Of a stretch of 64,000 nucleotides of DNA, positions 1 to 10,600 are shown in pieces. The stretch comes from Macrobrachium rosenbergii (Eukaryota > Arthropoda > Malacostraca > Decapoda > Palaemonidae). The DNA lies in the NCBI RefSeq assembly GCF_040412425.1, contig NC_089768.1:1416001-1480000 (forward strand), read 5' to 3'. Below the pieces are notes generated by a model. The model worked only from the letters and a program-made list of their open reading frames with translations, had not been told where the DNA came from and did no database searches. Position 1 is the stretch's first letter. Each line of letters starts with the position of its first letter. Both the position numbers and the translations under genes were made by a program.

Positions 1-722
1 ATATACTTGGTAATGGATCTAGAATGTAAGAGAAATTATTCTTTATTTTTTCTTTCCTACACTGCAATATATAACATTGCAAAGGGGAGCTATATAAAAG
101 AAAATCATAATCTCATAAATTTTTGTTCTTTGACATGTACCAGAGTGTAGCCTAACTTACGAATGATGACCCATTATTGTTTCAGAAAGGATCGTTAACG
201 TTTTTCCTGTCTACGTTTGAGTTACAATATATCTTCTTTATAAAGTAACGACGAATGTCTAGAGATTCCGGGAGATGTTCCTCCCATTCTGCAAAATGCG
301 TATATCCAACACATCCCTGATCTTTAGGCGAAAGAGTCTGCTTCCAGGCTTTGATCCACTCCCAGTATGGAAAAAGAGCCCGCTTCTGTGGCTGATCTAA
401 AACCTATTTTACAAGGAAAAAAGTAGAGATTTTGACCTCTGAGGAAGCGCCAAGCAAGCGAATCTCTAATTCCTTGTTGCACAGTGTAAACCGACCTAGG
501 AACCTTTGGCTGGAGGTTAAAAATAAATGCCACTGACAATGGTACCTCGACCCGTGTTTACACAGTGAAGGGTCGGTATAAAGGCGCCTTACACAACTTA
601 GCTTACTTTGAAAGAGAGAGAGATGCCGGTTTGCGATGCTCTCATGTTTATTCTTTTGCGATTTTTTTCTATTTTCGTGTTTTCCAAAATGTTACTTTGG
701 TGTTATCGGTATTCCTATAACC
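1..722. other. Unassigned AT-rich sequence
   Basis: I see no convincing gene, RNA or repeat structure here. Short open frames on both strands show no recognisable domain. It is the flank of the MITE-like element that follows. Confidence 0.4.
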
Positions 723-1308
723 CAGTGGCTCTTAACCTTTTTCAATGTATGCACCCCTTTCAAATCAGCAGTCAGTTCTCGCACCCCCTGAATTGCTGGA
801 AAAAAAAATACAAAGTTGAGATGTGTATTAAGAATAAAACCAGATTTTTAAAATCTTCATTCACAAACCTTACTTTTTTTTGGCATGACAAAAATCCAGC
901 GTTCTTAATAATAAAAATGAAATTACATCATTTTGCTGTACTGCACACCAAACCTAGTGACTTTTGCTGCTTTTTTTTTACGATAGCAGCGAATCTTGGT
1001 GTCTTTTTACTCAGTGCTACTCGCACTTATATTAGTAAAACTGAAGTTAGGTGTAGGTTTATCTATAGCTCAGAGCACTGCTGCAGCAAAATAATAATAA
1101 TAATAATAGTAAAAATAATAATAATTATTATTATAATTTTAATTATTATTATTATTATTTTTATTATTATTATTATTATATTTTATTTTATTCTTATTTT
1201 GTGCAGAAAAAAATAACATGCGTATGTAAAAAAATATATTTGACTTTAATTATTCATAGGCATCCTCGCACCCCTTAGGAACCGGCTTTGCACCCCTGGT
1301 TAAGAACA
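723..1308. mobile_element. Possible hAT-type non-autonomous element (MITE)
   Basis: The left end starts CAGTGGCTCTTAACC and the right end, read on the minus strand, contains TTCTTAACCAGGGGTGCA. Both resemble hAT superfamily ends of the CAGTGGTTCTTAACC type, and both subterminal regions carry GCACCCCT motifs. Flanking 'ctataa' on both sides could be a decayed 8 bp target duplication. The interior has no transposase, only a 202-codon frame running through an ATT microsatellite, which I do not consider coding. The inverted ends are imperfect, so superfamily assignment is tentative. Confidence 0.4.
1088..1180. repeat. (AAT)n/(ATT)n microsatellite
   Basis: Runs of AAT followed by ATT triplets. 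The switch of orientation makes this segment able to fold on itself. It lies inside the hAT-like element. Confidence 0.9.
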
Positions 1309-1326
1309 ACAACTATAAAAATAAGT

Positions 1327-1373
1327 ATACCTTAGTTTTACCAGACCACTGAGCTGATTAACAGCTCTCCTAG
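1327..1373 (-). mobile_element. SINE 3'-end fragment
   Basis: This 47 bp segment matches the terminal part of the tRNA-derived SINE seen complete at 41561-41826 (plus) and at 32461-32712 and 35040-35262 (minus). It includes the shared palindrome gagctgattaacagctc. The rest of the SINE is missing, so it is a truncated copy. Confidence 0.75.
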
Positions 1374-1642
1374 AACCGAACACATTTTGGTACTGGTGGT
1401 TGTTTGCTCAGTACTGTACAGACATCTTGGTCATAATTTTCGCATTTCTTTCAGAATGTAACTTTTTAAATTACGTACATCTTCGTAAATGACGCTGAAG
1501 GAACTCAATTACTAGATCACCCTCAGTATAGTGACTCATTGATTTATAGCTGAGATAGGCCAATCTTCCGAGAAAAAACAGGAAAGATTTTTTAAGCATT
1601 TCTTTCCAAGAAATGATAGTAACCAGGATAAAACAATCAACG

Positions 1643-1759
<117 letters not shown>

Positions 1760-1975
1760 GTATATATGTAATCCAGTGGGTCGGCTTTTTACCTACTGCC
1801 AACCAGTGTAGGAAATTTCACTGCAAATCATGTCAAAGTTTTTAACTGACAGATAAGAAATCGAAAGAAAAGCTCGTCACGGAGAAAAATAACCGTTTAT
1901 CTTACGAAGACAACCAAGCACCTGAGAGTTTCGTTATAGTTGCTATATTAACAAAAAAAAAAAAAAGTAAAAAAT

Positions 1976-2310
1976 GCGCCGAAGTAACTTCGGCGCGATC
2001 GAGTTTTCTGTACAGCCGCTACAGCTTATAACCGAGGCCACAGAAAGTAGATCTGTCTTTCGGTGGTCTCGATATAATGCTGCATGAGTCGCGGCCCATG
2101 AAACTTTAACCACTGCCCGGTGATGGCCTATCCTATATCGTTGCCAGAAGCACGATTATGGTTAAATTTAACCTTAAATAAAATAAAAACTATTGAGGCT
2201 AGAGGGTTGCAATTTGGTATGTTTGATGATTGGAGGGTGGATGATCGAAGTACCAATTTGTAGCCCTCTAGCCTCAGTAATTTTTAAGATCTGAGGGCGG
2301 ACAGCAGGGG
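1976..2310 (+). repeat. Structured dispersed repeat beginning with a hairpin
   Basis: The segment opens with a perfect 9 bp stem and 3 nt loop (gcgccgaag-taa-cttcggcgc, 1976-1996). It later holds a second inverted pair, 2194-2219 with 2251-2276, in which 24 of 26 positions pair. There is no coding frame. The composition and folding suggest a short dispersed repeat or SINE-like family; I recall similar sequence as a common decapod repeat, but only one copy is in this window. Confidence 0.55.
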
Positions 2311-2502
2311 CGTCATTTCAAATTTTGGTTTGGGGGGGGGAGAAAGACGGTTTGGCCAGCAAAGCGAGCCTAATTAGCTAAGTTTTTTCTATTTATTTTG
2401 AGCTACTTTATGTGTTTTTGAAGCCACATGAGCTCAGGTCGAATGTGAAGGCACCGCAGAAAACGGGATGTTCATTACAGAGAACGCGTTGAGCGGCGAC
2501 TT

Positions 2503-2505
<3 letters not shown>

Positions 2506-2582
<77 letters not shown>

Positions 2583-2610
2583 CATATATACACGTGCATA
2601 TGCACACACA
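2506..2610. repeat. (TA)n/(CA)n microsatellite
   Basis: About 60 bp of pure TA, then TA interrupted by CA and a short CA run. The overlapping 74-79 codon frames on both strands are Ile/Tyr artefacts. Confidence 0.95.
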
Positions 2611-2670
2611 CACAGGAATTATCCATCACCATAATGTGACCAGGATGAGGTACTTGATGAAGGAACCAGT

Positions 2671-2834
2671 GAAGTTACCACTACAAAATTCGAAACCAAT
2701 GTGAGGCCCCAGAAGAAAAAAAAAAAAAACAATCAAGGAAAATACCAAGAAGTGTTATGAAGAAGTTACCCCTACTAAATTCGAAACCACTGTGAAGCCC
2801 CAGAAGGAAAAAAAAAATCAAGTAAAATACCAAG
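2671..2834 (+). repeat. Tandem duplication of ~80-90 bp in gene remnant
   Basis: Two adjacent diverged copies, each starting gaagttacc and running through 'aaattcgaaaccac/aatgtga' to a poly-A run and 'aaaataccaag'. The copies differ in poly-A length, which shifts the reading frame between them. They lie directly upstream of the BESS-motif segment and probably belonged to the same exon. Confidence 0.65.
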
Positions 2835-2982
2835 TTATGAAGAGCTGGTTGATGTTTTAAAGAGGAAGGCACAGGAAGATATTGATGATGATAAATCTTT
2901 TGTAGTGTCACTGCTTCCAAAATTTAAGAAATTTAGTGATGAACAAAAGTTTAAGGCACAAATAGAATTCTTAAAATCCTGA
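2779..2982 (+). pseudogene. C-terminal fragment with BESS motif
   Basis: The frame ends in a stop at 2980-2982. Its last ~35 residues contain the pattern SFVVSLLPKFKKFSDEQKF followed by KAQIEFLK, which fits the BESS motif of MADF-BESS DNA-binding proteins (two amphipathic helices with a central LLP and a terminal helix). A Lys-rich, acidic-patched linker precedes it. No MADF domain is seen upstream; the frame is closed at 2776 and the duplicated upstream segment is frameshifted by A-run length changes. It could be the 3' exon of an unfinished gene model, but frameshifts and lack of upstream domain favour a pseudogene or a MADF-carrying transposon relic. Confidence 0.5.
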
Positions 2983-2999
2983 GAAGAGTACAGCAGAAG

Positions 3000-3763
3000 T
3001 CGACATAGAGTCCAGCTAATGAATATCATGTTACTATGCCTTCCACTCACACTTTCCCCCTGCAAACAGCTCCACCATACATTTCTCGCCACACCCAAGG
3101 TCATTTAACTCATCAAGGCCAAGTACCTATGCAACATTAGCTTTGTGAAAGTAATTTCTTACACCAAGACTTTTTACATACCCAAGGACAGGTTCTTAAC
3201 CAAAGTTATCCAAAGCTGAATCGCGGGTGAACTCCGAAAGCATCAAATGGCCATCCAAGTATGTATATCATCTACAGTGTCAGAAACATCTGTCCACTCA
3301 AATGAGACAGACCTGTTTGAACTATCATAATTAGTTTAGCATATTCAATGATTTATTTGCAGAAACGATGGATTCAGTTGCTTTGTTTAGTTAGTCAGAA
3401 AAAGAAAATTTAAGTATTTGTTGCATATATCTGGTCTTCAAAATCAGTGCAAGATGATATTGTTATTATTTTTTTCTATCTGAATATGATGTGTATTGAA
3501 TTTAGACTAGATATAATTATTTATAATATTCTCCTACTCTTGTTTGAAAAGAGCTATATTTAAAATTATCACCTGCATGATTCCATGTAATGTTTAAGTA
3601 ACTTCCAGAGGAATGCTGAATTATGTATTAATAAGGAAATACACACAATACGCATTTGGAGTTTTTGGTGATCTTACAGTTACTGCAAGTCTCTCTTCTG
3701 TCGGCACAATTTTCTCATGTTCGTGTCCTGATGAGATATTATGGGTCCAGTTATTGTTTCAGA
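3000..3763. other. Unassigned AT-rich sequence
   Basis: No gene, RNA or repeat recognised. Only short frames without motifs. Confidence 0.4.
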
Positions 3764-4096
3764 TTATTTAAATGTTACTTCACTCATCCTGAAGTAGATG
3801 TAAAATTTTTCAGGGTCTTCAATATTAATATGTGAAACTTTCCCCCGAAGCAGTCTTTGGCTAATTAGCGGGTGTACCCAGTACCTTCTTTTATATATCT
3901 TTAGCTGTTTCTTTCTCTTCAGTAGCAAAGCGCAAACGCATGCAACATCAACAGTGTCCATGTTGACACTGTTTTCTGTCGCGGGCGGAAAACAGTGTCT
4001 CTTCTGCGGGTACAAGTAGATTTTATTAGTCGGCCACTAGGTAGCCAACAACTTTCTAGTGAAAGTGTCCCTGTGCGGGCAGTCTTACATAGGCCC
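3764..4096 (-). pseudogene. PIF/Harbinger (HARBI1/ALP1-like) transposase N-terminal fragment
   Basis: The minus-strand frame starting at 4015 contains KRRYWVHPLISQRLLRG and then EKFYIYFRMSEVTF, the signature N-terminal region of HARBI1/ALP1-like transposases (RRxWWVxPxxxxR and EKFFxYxRMSxxTF). It stops at 3764, before the helix-turn-helix and DDE nuclease. Upstream, reading on the minus strand from 4096, the DNA starts GGGCCTATGTAAGACTGCC, similar to Harbinger inverted ends, next to a TAA that could be the 3 bp target site. No matching opposite end was found, so only the 5' part of an element remains. Confidence 0.65.
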
Positions 4097-4099
4097 TAA

Positions 4100-5250
4100 T
4101 GTTTATAGATAAAAAAAGGGGGGGTGGAAAGATAGGTAGGGTTAGAAACTCCTTTGAACCCACCAGAAATATGGAATAATGAGCCCTGGTGAAGTTGGAG
4201 AAATCCTAGGGCAGAAAGAATGAAATCGAAGTCACAAAAGAGGAGTAGCATGAATGAGTATACTCATCCGTGCTCTAGAAACAACTTTCAAATAGATGGT
4301 AGCATGATAGAAAACAGTACCAGGCTATGGAGCCATAACTGCTATTTATTTATTTCTTATTTTTTAGGTTGGAGAAAGACAGCAGGTAACCTTGCAAAAC
4401 TACAGTATAGCACAAAATGCCAGCATTAAAACAATTTGCAGTCAATGTGAGAATTTACACACTCGTTTATTATCATATTGAAAATTTACTTTTCTTGCCT
4501 CATTCTATGAAAAATTCTGTTATCATTTATCCTTATTAATATTTTATGTTTGCTAACACTATAAATTAACTCCCTTTATTTTGCACATAGTAATCCTTTT
4601 CTCTTGGTTGTTCTTCCAATATTCTGTAATAATACCCTTGTGTCCTTGCTGCAATGTGAATTTCTGGAGGAGCTGCACTAAAGGTAAATCTCGGGGTCAA
4701 AACAACGGACGAGTGTGTTTCATTTACCTTCTCCCTTGATTCCTAAGAAGGACTCCATGGAAATCTCCTCATCACAACTTCCTTAAAATACAAATTACCT
4801 TGTCCTGGATAGATTACTGGATTCGAGACCACAAATTCTCGGAACAACGTGCTGGAAGCTTCTGGGAACAACAACGAAGCAAAGGTTGGTGATTTGCAGC
4901 AATTGTTGGAAGAACCCTATTTAACCTAGTCTTCCTATTTTCAGAGTATAGCCTGTGTAGCCTACTGTACATGTTCCTGAGAATCAGTAATTCTTCAATT
5001 ACAGATTCTTCCGTCGCAAAATTAGATGTCTCTTAACCCCAATTCAAATGAATAGTAATTATATCTTCCGAGAGTGTTCGTACTTTTGGGGCGCGTAGAG
5101 TTCAAGTCCACACGTTCCTCACCAGTTCAATTAACGTATGCTAGCTTTTTCAGCATTCGAAATTTCAATTAGCGTAGCCTAGCTACTCATTTATTATTCA
5201 CCTTATCCAGTTAGCCCAGCCTAGCTTATTTATTCAACATTATCCCTATT
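4100..5250. other. Unassigned sequence
   Basis: No recognisable gene or repeat. Between about 5100 and 5290 there is loose reiteration of 'tagcctagc' motifs without a clear period. Confidence 0.35.
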
Positions 5251-5429
5251 TAATTAGCCTAGCGTAACCTGTTCAGTCAGTTATCATGTCTAGTATAAGG
5301 TTATGTATGTTTCTCCCGTGGTGAGTATTAATTTTTATCACGAATACCGATTTATACCTGGGTTGGAGTTCCTCATGTGTCTTATAACTTTTGTTAATGC
5401 CTTTTGAGTTTTTTTTGTCAAAATGACTA

Positions 5430-5770
5430 CATTGATCTTCTTACTCCCCTTATCAAAAAGTCCTGCATAACTGTTTCCTTGATTGATGCCCTTTCAGAAG
5501 ATGAATTGAAAATAAGTTTTTGTGCCGCAGCCAATCAATTCAAGAATATCTTCCGAAGATCAAGGTAGTAGATGAACAAATTTCGGATCTTCGTAAGTTA
5601 AGATGTTGATGAAGATGATCCTGGGCCGAGTAAATTAAGTGAAATAACTCAACAGGTTGATTATCATGATCTAGTTCTAGATAGATTAGCTGAGCTAGAC
5701 CAACACTTGAACAGTTTACAAACACGATCTCAAACAAATGTTAGCCCAACCAAGCCTGTAATGGCTGTTC
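5430..5770 (+). pseudogene. Retroelement gag-like fragment (charged/coiled segment)
   Basis: Discontinuous frames read LSEDELKISFCAAANQFKN, KVVDEQISDLRKL and then SKLSEITQQVDYHDLVLDRL, interrupted by stops near 5565 and a frameshift near 5600. The charged helical character resembles the N-terminal part of retrotransposon gag proteins, but the family cannot be fixed by eye. It sits just upstream of a DIRS-like gag fragment and may be part of the same decayed element. Confidence 0.3.
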
Positions 5771-6047
5771 AGGTGCTTAAACTGATTTAATTGATTGCCT
5801 TCAGCACTAGTTTTATTGTTGTTTATCAACAGATTTTTACTTTTATAACTGATTTTGACTACTTCTGTCCGATTTTGATTACTCTTTGTGAATTTTGTGT
5901 TGACTGGCTTTTTTCTTTTAACGAGATTTGCCAATTAGCTTTTGCACAGTTCGGTAGTTGCTTATGAAGATCACTGTTAGGCTAATTGTCCTTCGGGAAT
6001 GTTTTTTTCTCAGTGAGTATTAACTTTTATAACTTTTTGTCTAGTTT

Positions 6048-6680
6048 ATGATTATGTCAGACTCTAGCTCATCCAGTTTTCAGTACTGCAGCAAAGGCTG
6101 CAATACCAGGTTAACAAAAGCTTCATATGATGCTTATACCATTTATTCTTCTTGCAGAGGTCAGGTCTGTTCGATCAATCTGACTTGTAACGGATGTGTA
6201 GGGTGGAATGAGAAGACATGGAAAAACCTAGCTTCTCATCTCTCTAAGCTAGAAAGAGGAAAGAGGCCACTAGAGCCAATTGTAAAGGTTTGGATATTAA
6301 CTCAACTCCCAAACCGGTGAGTATGGATGTACCTTCTGTTACCTCTCTTGTTTCTAATGTGTCGTTTGCTCTTAGCCCTCCTGTTCCTCCTTCATCTGGT
6401 TCCCTTGCTCCTGAACCAGATTGCTTCGCCATCTTGAGAGCAAGTTTAACCAGAAGTTTGGTCTGATGGTGAATCAGTGCACTTTTTAATGAATAAATTT
6501 AGTGATAAAAGTGCCAGTGAACTGACTGTGGAGGAGGTGGCCACACATCCCGCCGACTTTCCTAGGCAAAGGTCACTGCCAGATTCCCCTAAACCTGAGA
6601 GGAGGTATACCGGAGGCCCGAGGGAGGTTGGTGGGAGCTATACAAAGGTAGTCGCCCCCTCAGTCGTATATATTGTTTAA
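6048..6680 (+). pseudogene. DIRS-like retrotransposon gag fragment
   Basis: A frame from 6048 encodes a Cys-rich segment: C-x3-C, then C-x2-C-x4-C, then C-x2-C-x-W (near residues 14-55), followed by KTWKNLASHLSKLER. The same spacing of cysteines is seen in the gag exon of the DIRS element at 59715-59885, which is the basis for the assignment. After residue 90 the frame is lost. A Ser/Pro-rich stretch follows in other frames (6320-6430) and a short frame to 6680. No RT, RNase H or recombinase follows, so this is an isolated 5' remnant. Confidence 0.5.
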
Positions 6681-6891
6681 CCTGTTGATGGTGCTGAAGT
6701 AATTGCAACACTACTGAATTCATGCTTTGTATTCAAATCTTCCACAGTAATACTATACTTCTCTTGTGCCATCCATTTTCCAACGATTGACTTATATCAC
6801 ATTTATTACACTCACAAAGAACTCTGTACACTATCCTTTTGTTGTGTATGGGATGTTTATTATTAAAAGTTCACCTGTGGTATTTGGATAA

Positions 6892-6899
6892 GAAAATGA
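6892..6899. other. Left target-site duplication of Merlin element
   Basis: The 8 bp gaaaatga here corresponds to aaaaatga at 8581-8588 on the far side of the element, with one mismatch. Merlin elements are known to duplicate 8-9 bp. Confidence 0.65.
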
Positions 6900-8580
6900 G
6901 GATCACCTGTAGAATTGTCACCCCAAAGTCCTTCAAGGTGACGATTCTACAGGTGGGATCCCCTGGGGTGACAATTCTACAGGTGGGAGATTCTGGGGTG
7001 ACGATTCTACAGGTGGTAGTTGTTCTCAACTACCTTTGAATTACCACATTGGTATAATCCAAATTGAGTACTTTTAAATTACCACTTTGGCGTAATCTCT
7101 ATTCAATACCCCTAAATTCTTTCCCTCCTGTTCTTAACAACCTTTAAATCTCTACAGATGGGAGTTGTTCTCAACTACCTTTAAATTAGCAATACTTTTA
7201 AATTGCCACTTTGGTGTAATCACTATTTAATACCTCTAAATTCTTTCTCTCATGTTCTTAACAAGCTTTAAATCTCTTTCTCTATTCTCCAACTATTCAG
7301 TCCATTCTAACTTTGAATTTCACTAAAAGAGGAACACTACGATCCTTTTTAATTAAACCAACCACCACCCATGGCCAGGAATACCTTTCAAGATGTGGTT
7401 ATTCCACTTTTGTGTGATGATTCCTCTAAAGTTATTCGGTGGCTACAGCAAAAGAGGCTTTTAAAGACTGAAGTTAAGTGCGATTCCTTTAATAATTGGA
7501 TGAATTGGACCAAATCCTCCAGATCCAAGGATGGATATATATGGAAATGCCAATCCAAGAACTGCCCAAAATACAAATCAAGCAAGTCAATAAGAATAAG
7601 TTCTTTTTTTGCACGATCTAATATTTCGCTTCAAAAGTGGGTTCATGTTATGTACCTTTGGAGCGAGCGGATTGGAGAAACCGCAGCAGGCCGTCAAGGT
7701 AACATCGGCGAGAAAACGATGATTGATGACTATAGCTTTTTCAGGGAGATTTGCAGTGTGTACTTTGAGACAAATTCAATTCAACTTGGGGGATCTGGCA
7801 TTACTGTGGAAATTGATGAATCATGTTTCTCACATAAACCGAAACACCATCGTGGACGTGCACCACACACTCCGATTTGGGTTTTCGGCATCGTTGATAC
7901 AAGCACAAGCCCTGCAATTGGCTACATGGAAATAGTTGAGAAAAGAGATACTGCCACCCTTCTTCTGATAATACTCAAAGTTGTTCGCCAAGGATCTGTC
8001 ATTCACAGCAATGAATGGAAAGCCTACCGCAATATCAAGGTCTTGGATACACCCATAGAACTGTAAATCATTCAGTCAACTTTGTCGATTCAGTACCGGG
8101 TGCACACACAGACGATTGAATCTTATTGGAACAAACACAAGAGTTACATAGAGACAATGCGTGGCTGCAAACGAAGTTTCTTAAATTCATACCTTCAGGA
8201 ATTCATGTGGCATGAACGTTTTGCTGATAATGCTTTTGTAAATTTGTGTGAGCACATTGCTGTTCAATATCCATTATAAAATGTATGTTAAACTCATGTA
8301 CTGCTTTTATATTTTTTGTAAATTTTCTAACATATTAATTGGTCATTATTTCTGTACCATGTAACATATTAATTGGTCATTACTCTTTTTAGCAATACCT
8401 AAATAAATTCCTTTAAATTTTGCATATTTATTTTTGTACACATTATGTAGAAGGTAGTGATAACCTGGGGTGATGACTCTACAGGTGGGAGTTTCTGGGG
8501 TGACAATTCTACAGGTGGGTGTTTCTGGGGTGACAAGTCTACAGGTGGAGACGTTGGGGTGACAATTCTACAGGTGATCC
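6900..8580 (+). mobile_element. Merlin (IS1595/ISXO2-like) DNA transposon, 1681 bp
   Basis: The element has perfect 25 bp terminal inverted repeats (6900-6924 and 8556-8580, starting GGATCACCTGTAGAA) and an 8 bp target duplication with one mismatch. Inside both ends the TIR core is reiterated as direct copies of ggggtgacaattctacaggt: three at 6937-7016 and three more before the right TIR at 8466-8555. Between the left repeats and the gene is a diverged ~130 bp duplication (about 7020-7290). One gene, a Merlin-type transposase, lies in the middle on the plus strand and is frameshifted. The element was a complete autonomous copy that is now dead. Confidence 0.9.
7371..8279 (+). pseudogene. Merlin/ISXO2-like DDE transposase, frameshifted
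   Basis: Family role: cuts and joins transposon ends using a three-acidic-residue RNase H fold. The frame from the ATG at 7371 gives 231 residues with an N-terminal winged-helix/zinc-ribbon part (Cys at CQSKNCPKY) and then VEIDESCFSHKPKHHRGR, the first catalytic Asp block of the ISXO2 domain, and VFGIVD. The second block reads HSNEWKAY where the family has HSDEWxAY, so the second catalytic Asp is Asn. The frame ends at 8066, but the expected continuation GYTHRTVNHSVNFVD is found in a neighbouring frame, and the third block VHTQTIESYW with the C-terminus is in the frame ending 8279. Two frameshifts and the active-site change make it a pseudogene. The start was chosen because it is the first ATG before the conserved region and just inside the subterminal repeats. 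Confidence 0.88.
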
Positions 8581-8649
8581 AAAAATGAGACTTGAATTAG
8601 TACTTTAGTTGGAAGGATTATATGGTCAAAGACTGACATGCATGATTAA

Positions 8650-8860
8650 AATAACATGGCTGACCAAACTAATGTCAAAGAATTCTCTTATAGCTGGTCT
8701 TGCGGCCGGGTATTGTTTCATAGTGAAAAACACTGTAACACTTGATGGAGTATATAATGGACTCAAAGATAAGGGGGCACTTTCCCAAATCTTTACAGTG
8801 AGGCTGTATACCCAGGTTCTTCCATCATCAAAACTGGCTTAGAAGAGGAAATGATTAATG
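8650..8860 (+). repeat. Dispersed repeat copy related to 33376-33590
   Basis: Shares extended similarity with the interior of the inverted-repeat element at 33291-33768, including gaccaaactaatgtcaaag, gatggagtatataatggact and the following segment. It lacks the inverted ends found there, so it is a fragment. No coding function. Confidence 0.65.
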
Positions 8861-8959
8861 TGCATGTGAAGTTTGCTGTAGTATCAACAGTAGACCCGAC
8901 ATGGAGACCAAGAAGCATTACTCTCTTTGATCAGTGCATTGAAATTCACTACATCAAGA

Positions 8960-9236
8960 AATCGCTCTCTGGACGATGCGTCACTGATGCTTTGCAGTGC
9001 GAGAAGAAAGAAATTCGCGCATGCGCAGCTGGGTCACGCTTGTAAACAAAACAGCGTGATCCGTGAACTCCCAGCATCCCTCAAGGCGCAATATGAAATT
9101 TTTCGCAAACGAGGCCTGTAAGTATTTTTCCGCGAATATTTAAAAAAACTTTTTGTAGTCAACGTATTTTACGTCCACTCAGCACCCGACAGACAACTTT
9201 TGTCGACGTAAAATACGTCCAGTCGGCGTTAAAGGG
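8960..9236. mobile_element. piggyBac-like terminal fragment or MITE end
   Basis: The right end reads, on the minus strand, CCCTTTAACGCCGACTGG and abuts TTAA at 9237-9240, the target site used by piggyBac elements, whose ends begin CCC. Just inside is an inverted pair, acgtattttacgtc (about 9162-9175) and gacgtaaaatacgt (9205-9218). The left end was not found. No transposase is encoded. Confidence 0.55.
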
Positions 9237-9339
9237 TTAACTTTAACCATTTTAGGTTTAGGTTAGTTTTGACACCATATAAGGCTGTATTACTTAAACT
9301 GTTAGTCCTTTTGCAATGGCTATGTGACATTTTAATTCT

Positions 9340-10600
9340 AAATTGTCCTGCCATGTAGACGAATATTCTGTGAACTAATTTGTTTAACTAACCCAAGCTA
9401 CTGTTTTATATGGCTTAGGATAATCCTTCTAGTATAATTTACATTAATCTAAACATAGAAGATTTCTTAAGAGGATTCTCGCTTAAGAAGATTTCCTAGA
9501 GGATTCTCGCTTAACCTATTCTAAGCTGCTTCTTTTTCTAGGTTTATTTAAAAACCCAAGGATATAAGCTATACAAAAATTAATCCTCTTATACTGTAAT
9601 CTGGTTTTTTGTTTTATGTAGTCGAGACTATCCTTTTGTCTGATACTCAACCATGCTGTTTCTAGATTAACAGTAGGAATATTCCCTTAAAAAGGGATTT
9701 CTGTGTAATCTGGTTAGGCTATTGCCTGTTCTAGGTTTATATCACCTGTAAGGGCGTAAGCTTATAAGACCTTACCAGTGTTATTGATCATAGAATACTG
9801 TTTATATGCACTCCTAGGCTTATTTGTTCTTTCTTAGCCTAGTGTAGGGTATTACCTAATCCAGATTTTTATAGGTCACACTTAAATGTATAGGCTATAT
9901 AAAACCAGCAACTTACTAATATGTAAACTTATAGTTAGGCTACTATTTTTGTCTAACCCAGGTTGTTGTTTGTATCCAATCTTATATTATTTGGTCAACT
10001 ATATAAAATAGTAACAATAATGTATAATCTTATAGCTAGGCTATCACTTACTCTAATCTAGGACACTGCCCAATCTGGATTCTTTAATTCACAAGGGTAT
10101 GGTTACATAAAACACAATTGCCTTAGTATGTAGCCTTAAGGCTAGGCTACCATCTCATCTGGCACAGGTTACTATTTTCTTCTAGTCCTAGATTACATGG
10201 TCCAGGAAAGTGATTTAGTCCAATAATGTGATGTTTTGTAAAAGTTTATCACTTGATCTAATATAAGATACTGCCTAGTCCTGGATTATTTTAGATCATG
10301 CTTAAGTATAGAGGCTATATAAAGGGAAAATTCAGTAGCCTGTTTGTCATATTCTAGGATCCTTGATGTAAACTAGGCATCTGCCTAGGACCATAAAAGA
10401 ATGTGTTTTAAAAGGTTCTTACTTACCTTAATTTCGGTTACTACATAATCCAGGTTATTTAAATCACCTTTAGGATATGTAATCCTAGGTTATAGACTAC
10501 AAATAACATCTACTATAGTTAAATTATTCACACTGAATTTGTTAGGCTACCATCTCATGTAGGCTACCACCTAGGCTATTGTAGATGTCGTTATCTGAAA
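9340..10600. repeat. Highly diverged tandem repeat, unit about 105 bp
   Basis: The motif 'ta(t/a)(a/g)g(t/c)taggcta(c/t)' recurs near 9931, 10031 and 10137, and related phrases (cctaatccaggtt, taggctatataaa) recur through the segment. Copies are too diverged to align fully by eye. No coding frame crosses it. Confidence 0.5.

Noticed and set aside
608..1216. 202-codon plus-strand frame
   Set aside because: Passes through the hAT-like element and an ATT microsatellite; poly-Ile tail and no domain.
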